Of a stretch of 7,040 nt of DNA, positions 1 through 5,228 are shown piece by piece. Origin of the DNA: an uncultured Colwellia sp. (GTDB taxonomy: Bacteria; Pseudomonadota; Gammaproteobacteria; Enterobacterales; Alteromonadaceae); NCBI GenBank assembly GCA_913020705.1, contig CAJWBY010000204.1:1-7040 (forward strand), read 5' to 3'. Both the position numbers and the translations under genes were made by a program. A model generated the notes under the pieces. The model did not search any database, had not been told where the DNA came from, and was given only the letters and a program-made list of their open reading frames with translations. Every line of letters starts with the position of its first letter. Within the stretch, counting starts at the first letter, position 1.

Positions 1-129
1 AATAGGTTTTACTTTATTCAAACCGTCACACATTGAATAATCACTATGTAACCGTAAATGAATAAACTTGGGTTGAGGCACTAATTCTTGCTCAGAAGTT
101 TCGATGTCGACTAATGCTTGATCTGACAT
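1..129 (-). CDS. dnaE: DNA polymerase III alpha subunit, N-terminal 43 codons (partial, runs off the left edge)
   Basis: This is the start of the replicative DNA polymerase catalytic subunit; only 43 residues are in the window. Residues 22-32 (FIHLRLHSDYS) match the opening of the PHP domain in E. coli DnaE (FVHLRVHSDYS), including the two His of the HxRxH-like motif, followed by a DGLNKVKP segment typical of the family. The ATG at 129-127 shares one base with the rnhB stop (TAATG) and has a strong Shine-Dalgarno sequence five bases upstream, so I chose it. It leaves about 16 residues ([16 protein letters not shown]) ahead of the E. coli start point. An in-frame GTG at codon 17 would give a protein starting almost exactly like E. 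coli DnaE, but its ribosome-binding site is weaker. Identity is secure; the exact start is less so. Confidence 0.93.
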   Translation of the reverse strand, partial: MSDQALVDIETSEQELVPQPKFIHLRLHSDYSMCDGLNKVKPI

Positions 130-866
130 TAGCTCTCCACCTCAGATTGTTCTGACTGAGCGTCTGGTTTTGTTTTGGTAGGTAGTACACCCTGCATGGC
201 AATAACTTTTGCTACAGGTTTGAAGCTTGCGCGATAGCAATCAAGTACACCATGTTCAACGATTTTATCTAAATGTGCTTTGGTTGGATAACCCTTGTGT
301 TTAGCAAAACCATATTCAGGGTGTAGCTCATCTAAAGCGAGCATTTCATTATCACGAGCAACTTTAGCTAAAATAGAGGCCGCACTGATTTCGATTACCC
401 GATCGTCGCCTTTAACAACAGCTTGGCTTTCAATATTACCATTAATACTCATAAAAACGGGACAACGATTGCCATCGACTAACACGTAATCTGGCGTAAC
501 TGATAAATCTTGCACAGCTCTTTGCATCGCTAACATAGTTGCATGCAGTATATTAAGTGTGTCAATTTCTTCTGGTGTGGCTCGGCCTACAGCCCATGCA
601 ATGGCTTTTTCTTTTATTTCAACAGCCAATATTTGACGTTTTTTTTCTGAGAGCTTTTTTGAATCCATTAATCCTTCAATGGGATTTTCTGGGTCAAGGA
701 TAACAGCCGCAGTAACCACGTCACCAACTAAAGGGCCGCGACCAACTTCGTCAACACCAGCAATACAGTAGGCAATAGGATATTCAAAAGGGTCAAATAT
801 CGTCTTTGGTTTTGCTATTTTTTTATTTTCGGTTGCACTGTTAACTTCTGAACTGGCATTACTCAT
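129..866 (-). CDS. rnhB: Ribonuclease HII
   Basis: RNase HII cleaves RNA in RNA-DNA hybrids and nicks 5' of single ribonucleotides embedded in DNA, starting ribonucleotide excision repair in the cytoplasm. The 245-residue protein has the family core: [13 protein letters not shown] (36-48) with metal ligands D39 and E40, [10 protein letters not shown] (68-77), [15 protein letters not shown] (104-118), VDGNRCP (130-136) with D131, VVKGD (150-154) with D154, and [12 protein letters not shown] (161-172). E. coli RNase HII is 198 residues; here there are about 23 extra residues before the core, five more between D131 and D154, and a polar, acidic tail of about 20 residues. The ATG overlaps the lpxB stop (ATGA) and has only a weak Shine-Dalgarno, which suggests translational coupling. 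No other ATG precedes the core, so the N-terminal extension is probably real. The stop overlaps dnaE. Confidence 0.96.
   Translation of the reverse strand: MSNASSEVNSATENKKIAKPKTIFDPFEYPIAYCIAGVDEVGRGPLVGDVVTAAVILDPENPIEGLMDSKKLSEKKRQILAVEIKEKAIAWAVGRATPEEIDTLNILHATMLAMQRAVQDLSVTPDYVLVDGNRCPVFMSINGNIESQAVVKGDDRVIEISAASILAKVARDNEMLALDELHPEYGFAKHKGYPTKAHLDKIVEHGVLDCYRASFKPVAKVIAMQGVLPTKTKPDAQSEQSEVES
135..143 (-). promoter_or_regulatory. Ribosome binding site of dnaE
   Basis: The minus strand reads GAGGTGGAG, ending five bases before the ATG at 129. It lies inside the last codons of rnhB. It is one of the strongest Shine-Dalgarno matches in the window and supports the long dnaE start over the in-frame GTG at codon 17. 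Confidence 0.7.
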
Positions 867-2065
867 CTTGACATTAAATCCATTACCGCTTTCGCCGCTT
901 CTTTACTCGCATTTTGCTTTAATGAAAGATGGATATTCATATATTCATCTTCAAGAAAGGTTTGATCTTGATATAAACGCTCTTTTAAAAGAGGGACTAT
1001 ATTATCAACGGTAACTTTACCCTGAAGTAATTCAGGAACCAGTGTTTTTTTAGTTAATAAATTGGGTAATGAAAACCATTCTAGTTTTACCAAGCCTTTG
1101 AACATGTGATAAGTGAAAGCATTAAACTTATAGCAAATAACCATTGGACGTTTAATGAGTGCAGCTTCTAAAGTCACTGTTCCAGATGCCATCAACAAAC
1201 AATCACTTGCAGCGATTACTTGTTGAGTTTTATTGAGAATGATACTTACAGCTAAATTAGGCGCAATATTATTCTTCAATCGCTCAAATTGTTCTGCTCT
1301 TACTTGACTTATCATCGGTGCTACGAAGTGCAAATCAGGATCTTCTTTTAAAAGTACTTCAGCGGAAAGCAAAAAGGATTCTGTTAATCTTGATAATTCA
1401 CCACCACGGCTACCTGGCATCAGCGCAAGTATTTTTTTATCAAGCGGCAAATCTAATACTTTTCTTGCTTCTTCTTTATCAGACGATAATGGGATATCGT
1501 CAGCCAAAGGGTGACCAACAAAAGTACAAGGTACTTCATATTTATCATAAAAATCTTTTTCAAAAGGCAATAAAGACAGCACCATATCGGTAGCCGCTTC
1601 AATTTTAAAAATACGTTTTTCACGCCAAGCCCAAACTGATGGGCTAACATAATGAACGGTTTTTATCCCTTGTTTCTTTAATTGTCTTTCGATACGCAAA
1701 TTAAAATCAGGGGCGTCAATACCAATAAATACATCGGGTCTATTTTCAAGAAACTCAGCAACTAAACAATCTTTTACATGAAATAAACGTTTAAGACGTC
1801 CTAAAACTTCAAAAATCCCCATCACTGAAAGTTCTTCCATATCAAATAAACTTTCAAAACCCAATGCCAACATTTTAGGGCCACCAATGCCTATAAACTT
1901 TGCATTTGGGTAAGTGCACATCAACGAAGACATTAATCCTGCCCCTAAGGTATCGCCAGAGTGTTCACCCACAACGATACCAAAAACGGGGTTGTGTTCA
2001 GAACGCGAGCCATTAATATTTGAGGATGCATCTAGGATAGTTTGATGTTCGGTTTTTTCTGTCAT
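863..2065 (-). CDS. lpxB: Lipid-A-disaccharide synthase
   Basis: LpxB is the GT19, GT-B fold glycosyltransferase that joins UDP-2,3-diacylglucosamine and lipid X to make the beta-1,6 disaccharide of lipid A at the inner face of the cytoplasmic membrane. The 400-residue protein shows [11 protein letters not shown] (33-43; E. coli has GEASGD), IGIGGPKM (58-65), IDAPDFNL (116-123), [10 protein letters not shown] (139-148), GHPLAD (184-189), [10 protein letters not shown] (215-224) and [12 protein letters not shown] (291-302). D117 and R220 sit 19 positions after E. coli D98 and R201, two residues reported as important for activity, so the shift is constant and the chain intact. The 19 extra residues are a polar N-terminal leader. 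The ATG at 2065 follows lpxA by 34 bases with only a weak ribosome-binding site (TAGAG); no better start lies downstream. The stop overlaps rnhB by four bases. Confidence 0.97.
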   Translation of the reverse strand: MTEKTEHQTILDASSNINGSRSEHNPVFGIVVGEHSGDTLGAGLMSSLMCTYPNAKFIGIGGPKMLALGFESLFDMEELSVMGIFEVLGRLKRLFHVKDCLVAEFLENRPDVFIGIDAPDFNLRIERQLKKQGIKTVHYVSPSVWAWREKRIFKIEAATDMVLSLLPFEKDFYDKYEVPCTFVGHPLADDIPLSSDKEEARKVLDLPLDKKILALMPGSRGGELSRLTESFLLSAEVLLKEDPDLHFVAPMISQVRAEQFERLKNNIAPNLAVSIILNKTQQVIAASDCLLMASGTVTLEAALIKRPMVICYKFNAFTYHMFKGLVKLEWFSLPNLLTKKTLVPELLQGKVTVDNIVPLLKERLYQDQTFLEDEYMNIHLSLKQNASKEAAKAVMDLMSR

Positions 2066-2099
2066 TAACGTTTACTCTACTACTTTTAAACCATTACTC

Positions 2100-2891
2100 T
2101 TAGCGCGCAATACCACGGCTAGAGTTTCTAATAAAGTCGGCGAAAAAAGTTAACTCGTCCATATCTTCAGCTAATGCTTCAACATTAACTAAAGCTTCAT
2201 TAACATTTAAACCTTTACGATACACTTCTTTATAGGCCCGTTTAATGGTTAAGATTACATCTTTATCAAAACCTCGGCGTTTTAATCCTTCTGAATTTAA
2301 ACCAAAAGGTGAAGCAGGTTGACCAGAAACCATCAAATAAGGGGGAATATCTTTTAAAATAAGTGAATTTGCCGCAACAAAACTATGAGCACCAATATGA
2401 CAAAACTGATGAACACCTGTCATGCCACCTAAAATGGCATAATCACCTACGTGTACATGACCAGCAATGGATGCATTATTAGCTAAAATACAATGGTTTC
2501 CCACCATACAATCATGCGCAACGTGGGTATAAGCCATAAATAAATTATTACTGCCTATTTGCGTGAGACTGTTATCTTGAATTGTTCCTCGATGAACCGT
2601 ACAAGATTCACGAAAAACATTGTTATCACCGATAATGAGTTCAGTAGGCTCACCAGCATATTTTAGATCTTGGCAATCTTCACCTATACTTGCGAATTGA
2701 AAAAACTGGTTAGCCTTTCCAATTTTTGTGGGACCTTTAATAACAACATGAGAATTAATCAAACAGTTGTCACCTATAACGACATCTTTGCCAATATAAC
2801 TCCAAGGACCAACGGTAACATTTTCTCCAATGATGGCTCCTTCTTCAATTATTGCCTGAGAATGAATTAAACACTCATTATTGATAGTCAA
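2100..2891 (-). CDS. lpxA: Acyl-ACP–UDP-N-acetylglucosamine O-acyltransferase
   Basis: LpxA catalyses the first step of lipid A synthesis, moving a 3-hydroxyacyl chain from ACP to the 3-OH of UDP-GlcNAc in the cytoplasm. The 263 residues (E. coli 262) form a left-handed beta helix of hexapeptide repeats (about 8-185) followed by a helical C-terminal domain. The catalytic His is H126 in VAHDC (E. coli H125). QFASIGE (65-71), DLKYAGEPT (75-83), HRGT (100-103) and GMTGVHQF are family signatures. At the acyl-length ruler, E. coli G173 corresponds to A174 here (FVAANS). The start is TTG: it is the only usual start codon in register, gives the E. coli length plus one, and has GGTGG eight bases upstream. 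An in-frame TAA two codons earlier is the fabZ stop, so the start cannot lie further upstream; only an ATT codon separates them. Confidence 0.97.
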   Translation of the reverse strand: MTINNECLIHSQAIIEEGAIIGENVTVGPWSYIGKDVVIGDNCLINSHVVIKGPTKIGKANQFFQFASIGEDCQDLKYAGEPTELIIGDNNVFRESCTVHRGTIQDNSLTQIGSNNLFMAYTHVAHDCMVGNHCILANNASIAGHVHVGDYAILGGMTGVHQFCHIGAHSFVAANSLILKDIPPYLMVSGQPASPFGLNSEGLKRRGFDKDVILTIKRAYKEVYRKGLNVNEALVNVEALAEDMDELTFFADFIRNSSRGIAR

Positions 2892-2894
2892 AAT

Positions 2895-3347
2895 TTATAC
2901 CACCCTTCTCGCACACATAAGTTCAGCCGAACAAACAACTTTTCCTTCAACTCTTGCTTCGCCATAAAATTTCCACATTCCACGTCGCTCTTTTAAAAAT
3001 TCAACATGTAGATGCATCGTATCACCTGGCACTACTGGCTTTTTAAATTTTGCTTTATCGATAGAAGCAAATAAATACATTTCATTTTCAGCTCTACCGT
3101 CAGTACTTTTAAAACCTAAAATACCGGTCGCTTGTGCAAGAGCTTCAAGAATCATTACGCCTGGAAAAATAGGAAGCTCAGGAAAGTGACCATTGAATAC
3201 AGGCTCATTAATACTTACATTCTTAATCGCATGCAACGTTTTCATTGGTTGATAATCTAAAACTCTGTCAACCAATAACATTGGATAACGATGTGGCAGT
3301 AATGCTTTGATTTCTGCAATTTCAAGCGTATTTTTTGTTGAATCCAA
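2895..3347 (-). CDS. fabZ: 3-hydroxyacyl-ACP dehydratase FabZ
   Basis: FabZ dehydrates 3-hydroxyacyl-ACP to trans-2-enoyl-ACP in type II fatty acid elongation. It competes with LpxA and LpxD for 3-hydroxyacyl-ACP, which is the usual explanation for its place between them. Numbered from the TTG at 3347, the hot-dog fold carries [14 protein letters not shown] (16-29), the catalytic His H54 in [11 protein letters not shown] (53-63) and catalytic Glu E68 in LEALAQATG; both numbers equal those in E. coli. The 150-residue length compares with 151. The frame is open a further six codons to a TTG at 3365 inside lpxD, but the 3347 TTG has AAGGA eight bases upstream and gives exact E. coli register, so I prefer it. 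It begins four bases after the lpxD stop. FabZ and lpxA share a reading frame across the TAA. Confidence 0.95.
   Translation of the reverse strand: MDSTKNTLEIAEIKALLPHRYPMLLVDRVLDYQPMKTLHAIKNVSINEPVFNGHFPELPIFPGVMILEALAQATGILGFKSTDGRAENEMYLFASIDKAKFKKPVVPGDTMHLHVEFLKERRGMWKFYGEARVEGKVVCSAELMCARRVV
2900..2907 (-). promoter_or_regulatory. Ribosome binding site of lpxA, deciding its TTG start
   Basis: The minus strand reads AAGGGTGG within the last codons of fabZ, with its GGTGG eight bases before the TTG at 2891-2889. It supports the TTG as the lpxA start, since no ATG or GTG lies in frame between the upstream TAA and the first conserved residues. Confidence 0.55.
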
Positions 3348-3351
3348 TGGA

Positions 3352-4392
3352 TTATTCCTTTTCAATAATTTTATTTAAGTGCTCAATATCATGCTCAGCA
3401 CTTTTCATACGTTTAAGTATACTTTCTAACTTACGAATTCTCGCGTTATTTTTGTTCCACTCTTTATTTGTTTGACACGGCATGCCCGAAGAGTAAACGC
3501 CTGCTTCATTAATATTTTTTGTTACCATGCTCATACCAGTGAAAACTACATTATCAACGACATCAATATGTCCATTAATGCCAACAAGGCCAGCAATCAC
3601 ACAATTTTTACCGAGTGTTGAACTGCCTGCAATAACACTACAAGCTGCCATTGCCGTATTTTCGCCAATAACTACATTATGAGCAATTTGAATTTGATTA
3701 TCTAAGATGACACCATCTTTAATCACTGTGTCTTCAAGAGCCCCACGGTCTATGGTGGTGCTAGCTCCAACCTCAACATTATTACCAATAATAACACTGC
3801 CAAGTTGAGGTATTTTTAACCATGTACCTTTATCATTTGCGTAACCAAATCCGTCAGACCCAATGACAGTATTAGCTTGTATTAAACAGTTTGTGCCAAT
3901 CTCAACCCGATGATAAACACTTACATTTGCCCAAAGTTTGGTATGTGAGCCTATTTTTGATTGCTCACCAATAAAACAACCCGCACCAATGATTACATGG
4001 TCAGAAATTACAGCACCTTTTTCAATGACCGCATTAGCACCTATAGCTACTTTTTCCCCTAGGGAAACACCTTCGGAAATTTGAGCTGAAGGATGAATAT
4101 TGTGAGCTGGCTTTGGTGTTGTATCAAGTAACTGTGCCGTTAGAGCATAACCTAAATAAGGATTATCCATGACTAAGGCATTTGTATTACAAGCAGTTAG
4201 ACTTGTAGAGGCAATAATAACCGCTCCAGCCTTTGTATCTGAAAGCTGCTGGCTGTATTTTTTATTTGCTAAGAATGCAATCTGTTGAGCATTAGCATTA
4301 GATAATGTCGCAAGTGAATGAATCACATAAGATTCATCACCATGAACCTTAGCGCCAATTTTTTCGGCTAGTTGTTTTAGAGTATAAGACAT
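3352..4392 (-). CDS. lpxD: UDP-3-O-(3-hydroxyacyl)glucosamine N-acyltransferase
   Basis: LpxD catalyses the third lipid A step, N-acylation of UDP-3-O-acyl-glucosamine by 3-hydroxyacyl-ACP in the cytoplasm. The 346 residues (E. coli 341) have the N-terminal uridine-binding domain (about 1-98, with LANKKY and NPYLGYA), a left-handed beta helix of hexapeptide repeats (about 99-300) and a C-terminal charged helix (about 312-346). The catalytic His is H238 in [15 protein letters not shown] (180-185), KIPQLG (193-198), [11 protein letters not shown] (212-222) and GVYSSGMP are conserved. The Met proposed as acyl-chain ruler in E. coli LpxD (M290, in GMGM) is kept as M289 in GMSM. I start at ATG 4392 because it matches the E. 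coli N-terminus; a GTG two codons upstream at 4398 is possible. Neither has a clear Shine-Dalgarno. Its terminal codons carry the fabZ ribosome-binding site. Confidence 0.96.
   Translation of the reverse strand: MSYTLKQLAEKIGAKVHGDESYVIHSLATLSNANAQQIAFLANKKYSQQLSDTKAGAVIIASTSLTACNTNALVMDNPYLGYALTAQLLDTTPKPAHNIHPSAQISEGVSLGEKVAIGANAVIEKGAVISDHVIIGAGCFIGEQSKIGSHTKLWANVSVYHRVEIGTNCLIQANTVIGSDGFGYANDKGTWLKIPQLGSVIIGNNVEVGASTTIDRGALEDTVIKDGVILDNQIQIAHNVVIGENTAMAACSVIAGSSTLGKNCVIAGLVGINGHIDVVDNVVFTGMSMVTKNINEAGVYSSGMPCQTNKEWNKNNARIRKLESILKRMKSAEHDIEHLNKIIEKE
3356..3360 (-). promoter_or_regulatory. Ribosome binding site of fabZ, deciding its TTG start
   Basis: The minus strand reads AAGGA (within AAAAGGAAT) over the last codons of lpxD, eight bases before the TTG at 3347-3345. 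This placement favours the 150-residue FabZ. The alternative TTG at 3365 would lie upstream of this site. Confidence 0.65.
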
Positions 4393-4423
4393 AAACACTT
4401 AATGTTGTTATGGAGGCTATATG

Positions 4424-4452
4424 AGCATAACTGGAAAAGACGCTAAAACCAA
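4424..4452 (-). promoter_or_regulatory. Candidate sigma-70 type promoter for lpxD and downstream genes
   Basis: On the minus strand a TTGGTT box (4452-4447) is separated by 17 bases from a TATGCT box (4429-4424), matching the -35 and -10 consensus at 3 of 6 and 4 of 6 positions. Transcription would start about 25 bases before the lpxD ATG. The match is modest, but its place just downstream of an intrinsic terminator makes a promoter there reasonable. AT-rich spacers give such matches by chance, so confidence is low. Confidence 0.35.
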
Positions 4453-4471
4453 TATGATTTTTTGAGGTCAG

Positions 4472-4517
4472 AAAAAAAACTTGCAACTAAAATTATAAAA
4501 TAATAGTTGCAAGTTTT
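4472..4517 (-). terminator. Rho-independent terminator after skp
   Basis: A perfect 14-bp inverted repeat (arms 4517-4504 and 4489-4476, core CTTGCAACTA) with a 14-base AT-rich loop runs directly into eight T on the minus strand (4479-4472). Reading in the operon direction this has the form of an intrinsic terminator 50 bases after the skp stop. In the plus direction the tail is only four T followed by ATA, so it would be weaker. The stem is AT-rich, so termination may be partial, letting some transcription pass into lpxD. Confidence 0.8.
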
Positions 4518-4522
4518 ATAGT

Positions 4523-4548
4523 GATAATGATTTATTTACCTCATTATC
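4523..4548 (-). repeat. Short inverted repeat in the skp 3' region
   Basis: Perfect 8-bp arms GATAATGA (4523-4530) and TCATTATC (4541-4548) flank a 10-base loop. In the transcript it lies between the skp stop and the terminator stem, six bases before the latter. It has few G-C pairs and would be weak alone. Confidence 0.4.
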
Positions 4549-4566
4549 TTAAATAATAATGTAGGT

Positions 4567-5085
4567 TTATTTAAGTTTACTAACTTGCTCAACGACCTTG
4601 TCGGTAATAATCGCGTCAGGTTTAGCAAAAACAACTGCCTGTTGTTCTAAAACAAGATCATACTTACCTTTTGCTGCAATACTGTCGATAGCTTGACGAA
4701 CCAATGCAACAATTTTGTTTGTTTCTTCGTTTTTACGAACACCTGTAGCTTGTTGGAAAGCTTTACCTTTAGTTTGGTAGTCTTGATATAAAGTTGCGAT
4801 TTGAGCATCAAGATCTGTTTTCTCTTTAGCGCTCATTAATGAACCATCGCGCTGCTTCTTTTCTTGATAGTACTTAATGTCTTTCTCAAGTTGAGCTAAA
4901 ACAGCTTTGTCATCTTTAAACTCAGTTTCCAAATTTTGCATAACTGTAGCTGTTTGCGGAATTTTTCCCATTACTTCTTGGAAATTTACCACTGCAATTT
5001 TCTGATCTGCAGCCATAACAGAACTTGCTAATAACAAACTTGACGCTACTGCTGAATAAGCAACTGTTTTAATGAATTTATTCAA
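4567..5085 (-). CDS. skp: Periplasmic chaperone Skp (OmpH family)
   Basis: Skp is a trimeric periplasmic chaperone that holds unfolded outer-membrane proteins after Sec export and brings them to the BAM complex. With the TTG at 5085 as start, the 172-residue protein opens with a clear signal peptide: charged NKFIK, hydrophobic 7-22, and a VMA-A cleavage site after residue 25 (or 26). The mature part starts DQKIAVVNFQEVMGKIPQ, typical of the family, continues with a long charged helical arm rich in K, E, D and Q (about 45-125) that fits the coiled-coil tentacles, and ends KYDLVLEQQAVVFAKPDAIITDKVVEQVSKLK. The E. coli precursor is 161 residues. The frame is open to an ATG at 5196, but that start has no ribosome-binding site and would bury the signal peptide; TGGAGA six bases before the TTG decides it. 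A terminator follows the gene. Confidence 0.93.
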   Translation of the reverse strand: MNKFIKTVAYSAVASSLLLASSVMAADQKIAVVNFQEVMGKIPQTATVMQNLETEFKDDKAVLAQLEKDIKYYQEKKQRDGSLMSAKEKTDLDAQIATLYQDYQTKGKAFQQATGVRKNEETNKIVALVRQAIDSIAAKGKYDLVLEQQAVVFAKPDAIITDKVVEQVSKLK

Positions 5086-5090
5086 TTTTA

Positions 5091-5096
5091 TCTCCA
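5091..5096 (-). promoter_or_regulatory. Ribosome binding site of skp, deciding its TTG start
   Basis: The minus strand reads TGGAGA, with its GGAG six bases before the TTG at 5085-5083. Together with the signal peptide that begins exactly there, it identifies the TTG as the start and rules out the longer frame. Confidence 0.75.
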
Positions 5097-5111
5097 AAAT
5101 ATTATTTCTAA

Positions 5112-5130
5112 GTAACTTTTGTAAAGTTAC
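5112..5130. repeat. Perfect inverted repeat in the skp leader
   Basis: The 19 bases GTAACTTTTGTAAAGTTAC form an 8-3-8 perfect inverted repeat ending 16 bases before the skp ribosome-binding site. It could be a dimeric repressor or activator site, or a small hairpin in the leader RNA (a three-base loop is tight but possible). I do not recognise it as a known operator, and no convincing -35/-10 pair stands beside it. Confidence 0.5.
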
Positions 5131-5156
5131 ATTAATTTTTATAATTATGATGTATT

Positions 5157-5195
5157 TGCTATGGGGGCTAAATATTAGAATTAAACCCCACAGCA
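5157..5195 (-). repeat. Strong hairpin between bamA and skp
   Basis: In the minus-strand RNA, UGCUGUGGGG (5195-5186) pairs with CCCCAUAGCA (5166-5157) over 10 pairs, one of them G-U, around a 19-base AT-rich loop. It starts 33 bases after the bamA stop. There is no T-run behind it on the minus strand, so it is not a standard terminator. A 3'-end protecting or RNase-processing structure separating bamA from skp message is a reasonable reading. Confidence 0.6.
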
Positions 5196-5228
5196 TAATT
5201 TTATTTAAATAATCAATCGTTCTTTGTA

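Noticed and set aside
295..489. Plus-strand open frame of 64 codons
   Set aside because: It lies antisense inside rnhB, whose conserved motifs cover the same bases; no family signature or ribosome-binding site.
980..993. Perfect 14-base palindrome CTCTTTTAAAAGAG
   Set aside because: It lies within lpxB and encodes ordinary LpxB residues (LLKE); AT-rich palindromes of this size arise by chance.
1318..1593. Plus-strand open frame of 91 codons with a hydrophobic stretch
   Set aside because: It is antisense to the LpxB core; the hydrophobic run is what AT-rich complementary sequence gives. No sign of a real membrane protein.
1453..1650. Second minus-strand open frame of 65 codons
   Set aside because: It overlaps lpxB in another frame over its conserved motifs (SPSVWAW, GHPLAD), and is a shadow.
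2670..2870. Plus-strand open frame of 66 codons
   Set aside because: It is antisense to the hexapeptide repeats of lpxA, with no recognisable content.
4470..4476. TCTGA element resembling a sigma-E -10 box upstream of lpxD
   Set aside because: No GGAACTT-like -35 element stands 16 or so bases upstream; that place is filled by the terminator stem and T-run.
5086..5196. 37-residue N-terminal extension of Skp starting at ATG 5196
   Set aside because: The stretch has no ribosome-binding site, spans the spacer hairpin and palindrome, and would bury a clear signal peptide that begins at the TTG with a good Shine-Dalgarno.
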